Shown in pieces: positions 22,203 to 35,530 of a stretch of 64,000 nucleotides of DNA. Every line of letters starts with the position of its first letter. Positions within the stretch are counted from its first letter, which is position 1. The position numbers and the translations under genes are program-made. The stretch is from Pteria penguin (taxonomy: Eukaryota > Mollusca > Bivalvia > Pterioida > Pteriidae): the NCBI GenBank assembly GCA_035048485.1, contig CM068580.1, positions 61,397,983 through 61,461,982 of the forward strand. The letters run 5' to 3'. A model generated the notes under the pieces. That model had not been told where the DNA came from, searched no databases, and saw only the letters and a list, made by a program, of their open reading frames with translations.

Positions 22203-23880
22203 TCTTTCTTATAATGTGATTCGATCACATCGTTTTATTCGAAATCGACTTTTAGCATTATCAGCGACTGTAGGGGATAAATATTCAGCAAGTAATTACA
22301 GACCGGTTTCACTTACATACATCTGTTGTAAGCTGTTGGAGCATATTGTTGTTAGTAACATTTTAAAGCATTTAGACCATTTTGATATCTTAGCGGATTG
22401 CCAACACGGTTTTTAGGGCCAAAAGAAACTGAAACACAATTACTTTCACTCTGTCACGAATTACTTGAAAGTCTCCATTCTGGAATACAAACAAACCTCA
22501 TCATCATAGATTTTCCCAAGGCATTTGACAAACTTTAAGTACCTCACCACAAACTATTGAGTAAGCTAGACAACAGCTGGAAGTGGGTCTCTTTTCTGAG
22601 CAATTGAATGCAGCAGGTGGTGCTTGATGGTGAGGTGTCCAGTCAAATGCCTGTGGTCAGTGGGGTATCCCAGGGGCCAGTGCTGGGGCCCCTTCTATTT
22701 CTTATATTTATTAATGATCTTCCAGCATCCATATCTTCTAAAACACGTCTTTTTGATGATGACTGCATCCTATATAGGCACATGATCATCACAAATGAAA
22801 CTGACTGTAAAATACCACAAAGCGACCTTAACTATTTGGCACATTGGGAAACTACTTGGGGTATGCAGTGTCACCAACAAAAATGCATCTCACTCAGTAT
22901 CACCAAATCCCGCTCACCCTTCAAACATATATACTCACTAAAAGGCCACACTCTGGAATCAGTAGAAACAGCGAATTACTTGGGCATTATTCTATCTCAT
23001 AACATGTCCTGGAAACACCATATAAATAACGTTACAACAAAAGCTAATAAAATTTTGGGATCTTTGAAGAGGAACCTACAAATTATGCAGGAAACACTAA
23101 ATCTTTGGCATATAAATCAATGGTCAGGTCAAATTTGGAATACTGTTCTATTGTTTGGGCACCACATACAAAAAAAACCCCCTCAAAAACAAATTAGAAA
23201 ACGTACAGCGCAGGACCCCACGCTATGTAACTCAAAGATTTCACAATACCAGCAGTGTTTCAGACAAAGCCGACGTGGCCAAGTGGTATCGCGTCGGACT
23301 CCTGATCGGGAGGCCGGGGCTCGAGTCCCGCTTTGGTTATGCAGGTGTCATGTCTTTTGGATGAGACAGTAAAAACCGAGGCCCCGTGTCGTGGTATGCA
23401 TGGCACGTTAAAGATCCCTCGCTGCTTCGGGTGGGTCCGTTGCAAAGGTCAAAATTTGTATGCCCCGCATCAGGCAGATGCCGTCACCATATACGTGACA
23501 TATTCGTGGTGTGACGTAAAACAAAAATCAATCAATCAATGTTTCAGACATGTTGCATCATTTAAAATGGCCATCCCTAGAACAACGTCGAAGTTTAAGC
23601 AGGCTTTCAATGTAATATAAAGTCACACACAATCTTGTAGCCATAAACCCAAATCTATACCTTGTTCCACAAACTTCTGTTCACACCCGTCATACAAGCC
23701 CACTACACTTCCAAGCCTTCAGTGCACACACAGATTATTACAAATATATATAGCTTCTTTCCATATACAGTTACTCTTTGGAACGCCCTTCCCCATTCAG
23801 TCATATCAGCTACCATTTTGGACCAGTTCAAAATTCTGGTCCAAAGCACAAATCCTTAAAGTTCTCATCAGGTTGTAAAT
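22203..23880 (+). pseudogene. Decayed non-LTR retrotransposon (reverse transcriptase)
   Basis: Reading across frames gives reverse transcriptase landmarks in order: SNYRPVSLTYICCKLLEHIV at ~22287-22345, DFPKAFDK at ~22511, QMPVVSGVSQGPVLGPLLF with LIFINDLP at ~22635-22720, LFDDDCILYR (the FADD box with Ala changed to Asp) at ~22749, then YLGIILSHNMSWKHHI and, after a frameshift near 23110, LEYCSIVWAPHTKK. After an inserted SINE (23267-23539) the C-terminal part continues to about 23860. Stops (just after CQHGF, and again near 22605) and the frameshift show it is inactive. It is 5'-truncated and resembles Jockey/CR1-like elements common in molluscs. It points away from ZIP11, whose start codon is about 75 bp to the left. 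Confidence 0.88.
23267..23539 (+). mobile_element. tRNA-derived SINE nested in the non-LTR element
   Basis: Begins with a tRNA-like head: an A box resembling TGGCCAAGTGG and a B box resembling GGCTCGAGTCC. A conserved body follows (GATGAGACAGTAAAAACCGA, TTAAAGATCCCTC, CAGGCAGATGCCGTCACCAT) and it ends in an (ATCA)n tail. The 11-bp direct repeat TGTTTCAGACA at 23256-23266 and 23540-23550 is a perfect target-site duplication. Polymerase similarity resumes right after it. Confidence 0.93.
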
Positions 23881-24050
23881 AATCATTTTTATCAGCACTT
23901 TTTTATTTTATTTATTAGCACTTTTAAATTTTTCAAAGCGATCTCTTCACACTGCGACGACGTGTAATCATCAAATGTGATGGAACGTCGTACGATGCAG
24001 GTGTAGATGTGGATAATAAAACAAACACGTTCATGACTAGGCGGGACATT
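23881..24050 (+). other. Probable 3' tail of the non-LTR element
   Basis: AT-rich sequence follows the last recognisable polymerase codons, then a moderately GC stretch ending near AATAAAACAAACACG. This fits a retrotransposon 3' UTR, but the true end was not located. Confidence 0.35.
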
Positions 24051-24335
24051 AATTCCTTTCAGTCATCTTGCTTTGATTAATTTCACTTTATCAAATTTGT
24101 AATTTAGTTCTTTATAATAACATTAGTTTATTTCCAGACCTATTTAAGGTAGTTACAAAATCCCCCTTATTTGTGGTAGGTTTCCGACACCCTTTCTACC
24201 GTTTTGGAAAATAGAAAATATAACTCGAAAAATATACGGACGACGAAAAAATGACAATATCTAGAGATAAAAACAGGCTAGACAAGATATTCAGTTCGGG
24301 TTAACGACTGATAAACTGAAAAGTCACATGATGAA

Positions 24336-24534
24336 CATGCGCGGATCCAGAAATTTTTGTCAGAGGGGGTCCAACCAAAAAAGGTAAATTTTTCTCTTAG
24401 ACGAGGGGGGGGGGGTCCAACCCCAAAAATGCCCAAATATTACCTTTTTTTGGTAAAATTTTCGGATTCCAGGGGGGGGGGGGCAGACCCCCCTAACCCC
24501 CAACCCCCTCTGTATCCGCGCATGATGAATTTGT
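24336..24534. mobile_element. Short TIR element (MITE-like), copy 1
   Basis: Begins CATGCGCGGATCCAG and ends with the inverted match CTGTATCCGCGCATG. The 5-bp target duplication ATGAA lies at 24331-24335 and 24535-24539. The interior has long G and C runs and no transposase, so it would be non-autonomous. Short frames inside it are composition artefacts. Confidence 0.8.
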
Positions 24535-24751
24535 TGTACACATAATAGGTTCCGTTGAAGGCGAAATGGGCCCTCAATATTATCCTTGATATACATCATT
24601 TCAAGAATGTTCCTCTGATGCAATGAAATGACAGCATCAACCTTAAGTAGACTGACGAGTGCTCCCCCTCCCCCCCCCCCCCCCTTGACGATACATTACA
24701 CTGCAAGTATACTACGCTTTGATCTTGAGACAGTATGCATCAGTCTACAAT

Positions 24752-24905
24752 CTTGTTGTTGTTGTTGTTGTTGTTGTTGTTTCACTCAATCCCAAGATAT
24801 TTCAATTATATGGTGTGGCATCTACTTGTGTTTTGACAAAAAACAATATTATTTCAGGGAGTTTTCTTCATTTTTGAATAAGTACTTATATATGCAAGAG
24901 AGCTG
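24752..24905 (-). mobile_element. SINE-tail fragment, copy 1
   Basis: Starts with a (TTG)n tract, then TTTCACTCAATCCCAAGATA and TATGGTGTGGCATCTACTTG. This resembles the 3' part of the SINEs here (CACCACGAATATTTCACGTA, TATGGTAACGGCATCTGCC). About 150 bp is nearly identical to 26066-26222. Confidence 0.6.
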
Positions 24906-26065
24906 AAACGTCACATGAATTTGTTGTAATAGGTTCCGTCGACGACGAAATGGGCCCTCAATATGTTCCTTGATTTACACCATTTCAAGCCGGAATATTC
25001 CTCTGATGCGATGAAATGACAACATCAACTTAAGTAGGCTGACGAATGCTGCCCCCCTTGACGATACGTTACACTGCATGTATACTACGCTTAGATCTTG
25101 TGACAGCATGCTTCAGTCTACAAACTGATGCATTGCAAAGAAATTTTGACTTGCATATATACAACGAACGCACCTGAGGCAATGAGAGACCTTTCACTTT
25201 AACATGAAAGCTATGTTTGCACGCCCTCAGCCGGAAAAAAATACCACCGGCGAGTTTCGAAGGGAAACAGGACCCATCTGTTCTGAAAAGAATACGCTAT
25301 ACTCAGTCTGACTAAAATACGGCGAAAGATTATATGTACATGTATATGCATAAGACGAGTGAAGATGAATTTTCTGAAACAGAAAGTATCAATATATCCA
25401 TTAAAATAAGATGTGTGAAACATTGATGTCGTTAACATTTATGAAAACTAGGTCAAAGGCCATAGTCAAGGTCGTGGTAAAAGGGGGAAAATGAAATTAA
25501 AATTTTTGCAACAGACAAACAGGGTAAGAACTTTATGTCCTCGATTCTCCTATGCGAGGGTGGGGAGTAACAAAAATAGACTCTTGAAACTGTATCGAGT
25601 AAAAGTCCTAGTTGCTAGAATCCCATGAACTCGGAACTTTGGGTATGATACAGGAAAGTGGAAAAGAAATGAAACTATATAAATTGAATGTTTACTTGAG
25701 TAAATTTTGCAAAACAGAAGGCGGACTCACAGACAGATAGAACGCATACCAAGTACATAAACAGAGCTCGAATTCCTTGTGATATCACATGTAATTGACT
25801 CTAACTAAACTGTATAGATATTCTAAGTAAATGCGTACACGTACAATGACATGATGTGAAGTTAGACAGTGATTGGTGACATTCTGATGACTATTGAACA
25901 TTTATGTTTACAATGCATTATTGTAACTTTTAACAAAACTATTAAAAGATGTACTTATGAAAAACAAATTCACTCAAGATAACAATTTGCCCTTAACGTA
26001 AAAAAGTAATTTCATTTATGAAAGTTTGACGAAAGGATGGATTAAATTTCATGCGTATCTGGAAC

Positions 26066-26222
26066 AATCTTGTTGTTGTTGTTGTTGTTGTTGTTGTTTC
26101 ACTCAATCCCAAGATATTTCAATTATATGGTGTGGCATCTACTTGTATTTTGACAAAAAAACCCCAATATTATTTCAGGCTTTGTTTTGTTTTTTTAATA
26201 AGTACTTATATATGCAAAATAC
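26066..26222 (-). mobile_element. SINE-tail fragment, copy 2
   Basis: Matches 24752-24905 over its whole length, including the (TTG)n tract and the right end at ACTTATATATGCAA. It is a dispersed repeat present twice within 1.5 kb. Confidence 0.6.
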
Positions 26223-26224
26223 AC

Positions 26225-29200
26225 AGTGGGGGATTTAATAATTTATTTTAATAGATGTTTTTATTTTAAACAGGCGTAAAGATTGGAGACACAAATAAAC
26301 GATTATTTACAACAAATTTTATACGAGGTAACGACCAAATTGAGTAAAAAAAAAGTCGAACCCAACTTGATTTGTGGATAAATACGTTAAATGTGTATAC
26401 ATATAGCCTTATATTTCGTACGGCAAAAGTTACGACAAAAGTTAAAATTTTGTCATTACCTTACCTGCATGACCTGAGGAAACTACAGGCTTCCTCGCTC
26501 TCCGTTTGTCTATCATTTATATTGTCATTTAAAACAGGTTTCTGAATGATAAATGAAGTACCACACATCAGATTCAAACCAAATCTCGAAATATACTGAA
26601 TTATACAAAGAGGAACATGCTTATTGACATTTCATGACTTTTGATTATTGACCGATGAGATTTGAGCACGACTGTCATGACTAGATTGTTTTAAGGTCTT
26701 GAGGTCAAAAATCACAGCTTCTGAATTTTTGCTGAGACCGATAGGGGATATGTACATATACAACAATACTTTCAGAATGCTTGTTTTCGTGTGGACTTGA
26801 AAGGCTATGATCAAGATCAGTGAAGAAAATAGCTTTATATTTGTGAAATTGAATATGAACCCAATATAGACCTAAGTGGGTATTTTATTATCTGTTACCG
26901 AGTGTATACATTGTATATGTTCATTCGCCAGGAGTCTGATTTTTATCTTAGGTATGATTGTATAGAATATAAACCCCGAGAAATTCTCCAGGTAGGAGAC
27001 ATATTTCTTTCCAAAATTAGGTAATTTCCCTGTAAATATCTTTATTCGCAAACAAAACCACTGCATCAAGGTATGCTGATCTGTATTTCATAAATAGAAT
27101 GAATACAAGCACAGAATGAACAAAATATTCAATTTCAGGATCTATGCAGAGCGGTATATACACAAGTCTACCGACACAATGTTTTATAAACATGATGGTG
27201 CTATTTAAGCTTTTTGAGGAGGCCACTTGCTACTCAAACTTTCTGTTTGTTGACCTCATTCATCTTCCACGTCAAGAGAACGCAACTCCATCAAATGCTT
27301 ACGTACTACATTCATCTAAAGTAATATCAGAGCCTAACTCCATTAAGAAATTTGTGTGGTTCGCCAAGTAGTTTGTTTCTTATCCGTCTGTCTGTCTGTT
27401 GAATTCTCTACTTGATAGTAGTCTTTGTTGAACCATTCGTATTTTGATAATAAATATCACACCATTTTGCTTATCAGGATGTTTGTTACCAAATTTGACT
27501 ATGGTTATACCCTTACCACTTAATGTGACTACGACTTATACTAGCTCGCATCACTGCGGATGTGATCTGTCACCAGGGGATGCTTACTGCTCCATGTCAC
27601 CTGATATGGTTCCTCCAGGGGGACGTGATAACCGATATCTCTAGTTTGTCCAGTATGGATGCTCCTAATTAATTACTGCTCGGTATCTTAATAACAGTAA
27701 ATAATTTACGATACTGAAAACTATACGTATATAATAAGATCTATGGAATGATAGGTATATATCACAAACTTAGAAAAACATTTGGCAGATTCTTTAGATC
27801 GTATTCAGAACTTTTATCTAAATTCGGAAATATCGCTTTCAACAATATGTACCTATGGAATTACTTATCCCAATTTCTACGGTGATCTTGTACACAAACT
27901 TAGAAGGGTCAAAAGTTCCGACAACTTTATTTCGTCGGGTTCCAGATAATGTTTTTCGGTAACTCTGTAAGTACAATTTAACTTTGTAATTCACATGCAT
28001 ATGTATATAAATGATTTAATGTATATGTGTATATATAAAACATACGTATGTAAATGATTGAATGTGTGTGTATGTATAAAAATGGTAGAATGTGTATGAG
28101 TAAGTGTATATATAAAATATTGTTAAATGTGTATATATGTACATGTATATGATTGCAAGTGTATATATAAAACATATGCATGTAAATAGTTGAATGTATA
28201 TGTATGCATATGTTTGCGACTATTGTTCCTCCCAAACAGTATAATAATATGACGTTATATATCATGTAGGCGTTATTCAATTGTATCTTTTAAAATAGTG
28301 TACGAGGAGAGAGCTTTGTATAAGCATTATTGCTTGTTCCTAAATCCTTAACATATATATGGATATGTAACTTTATCAAAATAAATACTGCTTAAACCAA
28401 ATAATTAAACGCCTTCGTCATAGACTATATGACCCGGAGATCAAGTCTTGCACTGGGACCCTCTACAGCCTTATAAAGACTTTTAATTAAACGTTCCACG
28501 CTGACTAACAGGGCGATGGGGACTAAATGACGGGCCCTTGTTGAAACCACCTTCGGAGTAGACATGTCCTGAACCTCGTCCCCTCTAACTGACCAAAGGT
28601 CTGAGCTCGCTTCCAGACCGGAAGAATACTGTTTCCTCATTTTGATTTCGCTTAATATATTTTTGATATCATGATGTTTTTCTGCATTATCATACGTGTT
28701 TATATATTTTCAGACCTCTCAACTTGCGACATTTGTTGACCTTTGATCTCTATATGGAGGGATATAATTTATATTTTTAAATGTGTGGCCATTGATTATT
28801 CTGCTGATGCGGTGAGTGGGAAGATAGGCCCGTAAACCGGTTAACCATACCAGTTTATTGACTATTATTATCAAATGACCGTCCTAAGTCGGTATCGTAA
28901 TTGCACTATAATCGAATATTTTGTGATATCCTTTTGCGTTTTTTAATATCATTATGTTAAATACTGTATACTTCCGTGGTGACTTCCGTCATACGGCTGA
29001 GTCAGTAACATTTCCATCTTCCTTTATTATACAATGGCTATTAATTTGAATTGAATGATAGGGAGTCTACTCGTCCTCCTTCTCCATGCACAGAATTCCC
29101 TGTCAGCCACATTAATAGCTAACAGATCCATATCGTTGTATAATGTCATATCGAATCTGTGGAGAAGGATAACTGGTACTGGTTGCCGAGATATCAACCG

Positions 29201-30356
29201 GTTACCATGGTAATACAGTCCTATATGGAGCGCCACCCTGATACCTGAACACATCTGAAGGATTCTTGATAAAGGACATGCGCATGTGATTTATTTACGT
29301 GGACGTTGTATGTTAAATGTATATACGCTGGCAGAATTGTTAGAGGAAAATAAGGGGAACATGTCTCAGACGGCTTTATTGTACTATCATTATATCTTTT
29401 CCGGATTAACAAAACACTATATACAATTTTTATCACACAGTGGTAAATTTGAGGGAATGAAAAAAAGGGGAGGCAGTGACCCGTCCTTTTCAGCATTTGT
29501 TTATCATAATACATACTTTTAACATCAAGTTCTCGCGATTGTGCCCAGTATCTTAAATCCTGGGACTGCCGTTTGTTAAAACAAATAGAATAGTTTTGCT
29601 GGGCAGACGACAACCATTAGTCAGTATAGTACAGGCTGATCAAACTTTGGATGTACATGACCAACTATTAACGCTGATTATTATAACAATATTAAACAAT
29701 ACAGTTCAGAATTCTAGTATTTTATTAATTGTTATAATGTGGATTTTATAATTTTTTTAAGAAGTCATTTTTTAAAAATCTATGCATCTACATTTCACTT
29801 TTAAAAACACAGCACAGTGAATTGTAAATATCGTTACATACCGTTCTCTGACTTAGTATTGTTATTTGTATAATTACATGGATTTTCAAGAGCACCGCAT
29901 TTTTTTAAATTCAAAGTTTGTTGTAGGTTCTCAGTAAAGAAAATGTGGCTACTGCTTATTATTTGTGTTTTTTCAGAATATTTTGCAATTGTTCGAAATG
30001 TCCAAACAATTATACAACAGTGAAAGAATTATAGATTCTCTGAATCTTTGACCTGCCAGTGCAGAGAACATTCCGTCAGGGACGATCTTGACTCCGTGTC
30101 AACGGAACTAAGGCAAAGCTAGAAATATGCCCTACACTGCGACGTTTATTGTATAGATGTATGTAAGTAATTACAGATTTAATTGTTAACAATACCCCCC
30201 GCCTCCGCGTGAGTCGAAAGTAGGCGAGATAAACAGATTTTAACGATGTGAGGAAAAACTTTCATTGTATTTGTATCAGAAACATTCATAGTGTCTTTGA
30301 TTTATATTAAGATGGGAATCAGACATAGTCATACTACTGATATATATCCCATGGAT
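26225..30356. other. Non-coding, nothing recognised
   Basis: Short frames only, such as 27444-27644 (+) and 28425-28640 (-), neither recognisable. A TA/GTA-rich stretch lies at ~27995-28215. Confidence 0.5.
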
Positions 30357-30429
30357 GAGAAAGAAAGAAAGAAAGAAGGAATGAAAGAAAGAAAGAAAGA
30401 AAGAAAAGAAAGAAAAAAAAGAAAGAAAG
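30357..30429. repeat. (GAAA)n microsatellite
   Basis: Tetranucleotide run, A-rich at the right end. Confidence 0.95.
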
Positions 30430-33400
30430 TAAATCATAGAAAGTAACTGTACATCCGCATACTTACACTATAAGTAATATCGATCAAAACGAGACGCTTT
30501 TGGTCATACTGCATTGAATTACAGTATACAGATATATCATTTAAAGAGAATTACATATAAGCATAAAAATAAGTTTACAATATATCGTTATAATGTAATG
30601 ATGGATTTTATAACGGCATTGAACAAATTTCTATTTTTTTTTTCACTTGATAAAAGCAAGGAGGCCGAAAATTTGTGAAAAAGAGTGTTGTTATTTTTTA
30701 CGCTTACGCTTACATTGATTTAACTTTAAGATTGAACGTGAATGAATTCATCATGTGAATTCTGTAAAAACATATGTATTGCATTGCGACAATACTATCC
30801 CAAAAGTTACCACATTATGAAACTTCAGAGACAATTAGAGTGTCTACATTCTTGTTTATATAGAACATAAAAAGTTCAAGAATGTAACATATAACACCAA
30901 CTTATGAAGTATTTGTAGACGATCACATAAGTTTCGCTGTTCAATTGAAAAGTGTATAAAACTAAGTTTATTGTACAGTTGTGTTATATTAAAAATATAT
31001 TCAGTATCTACTTGTATGTATCACAATTATATTGTATGTTTTTATCAATATCAAGAACTCTGTATTTACATAGTCACACTAGCTGTACAGAGTTCAGATT
31101 TGACCAGCTACAGACCTGGATGTGGACATATTAGAGATATTTTTAGTCCTGCCCTAAACGCAGATTCTGCATTCTAGCCTTTTATAATACATTGGTGGTT
31201 TATCCCAAATGACCAATTTGGCCAGGCAGATTCAAACCTTCATCATATCAAGAATGACACAAACTTTTTAACGATTCTTCCACTCCGGCTTTCGGCTTCC
31301 AACAAACATAATTTTCTTTGAAGCCATATGATTTTATTATTCCTTGTAAGATATCATTGATGATGGTTTGACAAACATCCCCAGTATGTAGTAGTAAAAA
31401 TGTTTTGTGTCACTATCTGTTTGGCATAATTAGTGAGTGTTGCTAGCTAAACAAGAGAAGCCATTCTTCCTTGGCAGTGGGTACACCTCCGATTATCATG
31501 AGTCTCCTGGGGAGGAATCGACCTAGTTGTAATTAGAACGGCATTGAACCCGTTTTAATAAAGAACTTATGACACACCATAAGTTTTAGAAGGTACATTA
31601 AACGTAGATTTTTTCCCAAAACAGTAACAGGTTTTCTGCTTGAGATTTGTTTAATTTTTTTTTCATATATAGTTTTTTTTTGTCGTTTTACTATATTAAT
31701 GTTACACTATTCATGGATTTTCTATTTGTTCAGATGTCCAAAATAAAATATTTGTTGTAAGTCCTTGTTAAAAAGGACCTGTTCTGATGTGTCTGTACAA
31801 TGTTGATCTAAAATCATCCTAGTGTAGAGGGTTGATACATTTTCATGGCGGGTGCCCTTAGCCAAACAGGAGACAGTGACATTCAGACATTTGGTCTCGC
31901 TCATACTTTCAGGAGCGACGAATGTTCACAATTGTAAGCTGTTGTGAATGTGACAGTGACAAGGCAGCCATCATTTTCATTTACTTTGGTGAAGAGTGTC
32001 TGTCATATCCCACAAAATGCGACGTACCGTATTCCACAAACTTCTGCATACCTTTGTGTGTTGTGGGAGGCGATTAATTGCAGAACATTAGCGAAAACTA
32101 AATTACAACCGATATTTATGTGGCTGGCTGGTTTGGCACAATAAAGACCACATGCTGCCAACAACGAGCGTGCAAGTCCTGTACTTTCTCAAATTGTGCC
32201 GCCACAGAAGTAAACAAATTACATAATGCTGTTTAAAATCAACATACACATACGCCTGTGATATCTCGCGCATACTTATCTATATTTACATGTAATTGTT
32301 TACCTTTTGAAATCGCTGCACTATTGAAGTTGTAAGAACGGATTGCATTAACACTTAGGATGGAATTCAGAGTTCAACTTAAGGTTATTGAAAAGTTAAA
32401 TTCCGTCTCAATTAGCTTTCATTAAAACAACTTCACATCAAATTTATACTTATAGAGTTTTATACACAATAACTGACCTTTTTGGAAGTTGGCCTTTATA
32501 AACTTGATTTATGCATTGTTATAAGACTGGCAAATGTAGAATTGTATTGTATTATTCTAGAATCAGGGTGTTAATGGCAGCTTTAATTTTTGAAGCATCA
32601 AATATGATGAAATTTTCATAGAATATATTCCCTTTCTTTTGTTGAGCCCCTGTTCTAATTTCCTGGAGCCGCTGCTGTTCAAGCATAAAACCTGTCAACT
32701 TTGCATAAATCTTATTTTTCAGCAAGAACTCTTGCAATCATCCCCTTTTCTACATCCTGGATCGTCCACTATTTTTTAGCATACTAACCGTCATTTCTAC
32801 GGCGCATTGCATTGTAAGCTTTTGTCTGATCCCGATATAACGCTGCTCGCACCTGTATTGTTTGTCTGCCGATTGATTGGAGATGACAAGGCCAAAGTTC
32901 CTACATGTAGGCTCTGTAAATCTACCTGTATCTTCATTCCGTCACGTCTGAAGCCAAGTCACGTGACGACGTGCTGAACATTTAGCAATTCTTGCACTAT
33001 TCGTCAGAAACATTTTCATACCTTTCGAAAGAAATAGATCAAGAAGATATTACACAACAAGTCGGTGTGCGGTGGAGAGTCGGTGACCTAACCATGGGGA
33101 TTTGTGGTGTATCAAGTTTTAAAAAAACTAACATGCAATATATAATCTATGATTAAGATATATTGCGGCACGTGACTCGTATAAATTCTTTTTTGAGTCC
33201 TTGTCATGATCACGTGAGACGATTCAGAAGTAAATGTTCGTCACTCAGTTTGCTCTCTTTCTGTAGACACTGAATCCGAAGTATTATCATAATATTATTG
33301 AAGGACTTGGAATGTGATACAAATACTGTAATATATCTGATATCTTGATATCTGTATCAATGTTGTTGAGATTATTCACATATCGTGTTATATAATTGCT

Positions 33401-35384
33401 CTGCTATTTGCAATAACTGTCTGTCAAACGGAATATCGTGTGGAAATTTTATAGGAATTATTTAACATTCATTGGGCGAATTCTAAGGTTTCAATGAATA
33501 TGACTAATAGTGCAAAACATTAGATTCACACACATATTGAATAAGAAACCTCAAATGAAAAAAGGAAAATGTCACATGAAAATGTGAAAAGAAAAATCCC
33601 AGCTATGTCAAAAAATCGTCAAAAGTATGATTTCTGATGCTAACGAAAAACACAAACTTTATATTCATACACATGTATATCCTTCTACATATAGGTAACT
33701 GTGATGCATGTAGTTATTCAATATATGCACTTTACCAGAAAAAGAAGATTCTCGTTCACTTCATTAACCTACTTTGCCCCTGGATCCACTCCAGGAGCAA
33801 TCTTAATAAAACCAAATTCAGATGAGACTTTGAGTATTTCATTTTTACCAAGTTCATCTATGAAACCTTCAAATATTTCTCAAGAAGAAGTCTGTCATAG
33901 TTTAGTTTCATATAAAATTGTTTTTCCAAATTTTTGTCAATCCATAATAAAACAAATCTAAGCATTTATTTTGATGTCCAGTGCTTTATATTTATATCCA
34001 CTAACATAAAAATGACAGTAATGTACGGAATGGATGCGATATAAGCAACTTTAAATGAGAAAAATCAAGAAAATCATGTGAAAATATTCAAAAATTACAA
34101 AGTCCAAAATACGTCCAAAACATTTGATTTCCAATTTAAAAGGAAATCGCAATCTTACTTCACATTTCTTGTAGACCATTATGATACTTTAAGTTTCCAG
34201 TCTATTCAGCCAATCTGAAGAGGAAGATTCTCAAAGAGGGTACCCTCTTGACCAACCCTGGATCTACCCATGAGACATAATAAGTGCTTGAAAATGCTTA
34301 TAATTCTATTAAATGCATTTGTGATTTCATCTGGGCTACATTAAGAATCCATTATATTTTGTTAAGATTCCTGAAGAGAAACCACACTGTGATATTATCC
34401 ATCATTCGGAACATCTTTTACTCTTAGCGTCTACCATTACAAAGTACAAAACGGTTCCGAATTATCTCTGTGATCCATACGGCATTGATCTGTTATCTGC
34501 CTGCAAGACAAAAATCAAAACATACCATATGTAATAAAGACAAGCTGACGAGGTAGACATTAAGAAACTTTGCAGCGTAATCAACCAGTCACCTTTGATC
34601 TTAATAGTGTATGCGGAACCCCATATCATGATATGATCAAGACTAACAAATGAAATTGCCCGGAGTTCATCATGCCCTACTAGGCATGGGGAGTCGAAAC
34701 ATAGCTGACGCAGTCGCAGCAGGCAGACTAAACATTTTATTGGTTTTATCATTGACATTGTTGACTTAGAATGGCCCTGCTATCAGATTCAGACTGATAG
34801 AAGGACTTCTGTGTAGAAACAAAGTAGCATTGTTTTCGATGTTTACGTCATTAAAACAACTTTGCTGATTATATGTCGGGCTCGTTGATAGAAATTTGAT
34901 TTAGGGCTGAAAATGGGAGTAAAGTTTTAAAATGCCGTGTAATGACTGAATAATAAGGTTAAAAGATGACGTATGAAATCCCAATTCCCCCTCCATTAGC
35001 ATTCTTTTTATTTCTATAAGGAAAGCTTTGAAAACTTGAAGCTTTACTCATGTATGCCACAATGTTGTTTTATATATGAAAAATTCTCCCCTAAAATAAA
35101 TTGAAATTATCTATATAGTGCCAGGTGAAATTATATTTAAAGTCAATTACTAATAAAAATGTAATGAGTCAGGGTTCCATATACTAGTACGTTGTTGTTG
35201 TTGTTTATTTTGGGGGGGGGGGTGTTTCTAAATAATCGTGTACTTACTTATATTTATAAGAATATCTTAAATTTAGAAAAGCGCCGTTTTTTTCATTAAA
35301 TTTCTTACACATATAAACTGTATTCATATCAAATTGACGGTACCTGGACCAATTATTGTATGGCAAATTAAATCTTACAGTATC
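30430..35384. other. Non-coding, mostly unrecognised
   Basis: A distant relative of the ~480-bp repeat lies at about 33780-34260 (ACCAAGTTCATCTATGAAAC, CAAGAAGAAGTCTGTCA). Otherwise no gene is visible. Confidence 0.5.
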
Positions 35385-35530
35385 TTACATTTATTCATTT
35401 TTTATTCATTCATTTATTTGTTTATGCACTTATTTTTACTTGCTAATTAATCAATTTATATATCTATTCATCTATCTGTTTATTTATTCATTTATTTATC
35501 TTTTTATATATTTATTCATAATTTATTTAA
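35385..35530. repeat. (TTTA)/(TTCA) low-complexity tract
   Basis: Imperfect ATTTATTCATTTATTTG-type repeats; the Phe/Ile/Tyr frame is an artefact. Confidence 0.85.

Larger units (their letters stand above)
24316..25122. repeat. Tandem segmental duplication (two units)
   Basis: Unit A (24316-24752, containing the TIR element) and unit B (24902-25122) share AATAGGTTCCGT, CGAAATGGGCCCTCAATAT, TTCCTCTGATGC and TTGACGATAC plus most bases between. A SINE-tail fragment lies between them. Unit B lacks the TIR element. Confidence 0.85.

Noticed and set aside
23271..23340. Functional tRNA gene
   Set aside because: A and B boxes are present, but it is the head of a SINE with body, tail and target duplication, and no full cloverleaf was found.
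22608..23372. Active reverse transcriptase gene
   Set aside because: Stops and a frameshift, an altered FADD box, 5' truncation and a nested SINE show it is dead.
24360..24623. Overlapping Gly/Pro-rich frames
   Set aside because: Derived from the G/C runs inside the short TIR element.
24628..24906. Cys-run frame, also at 26026-26238
   Set aside because: Translation of the (TTG)n tract in a SINE fragment.
29221..29613. 130-codon minus-strand frame
   Set aside because: Low-complexity-free but with no recognisable domain, no splice partners and an AT-rich chance composition; not strong enough to call.
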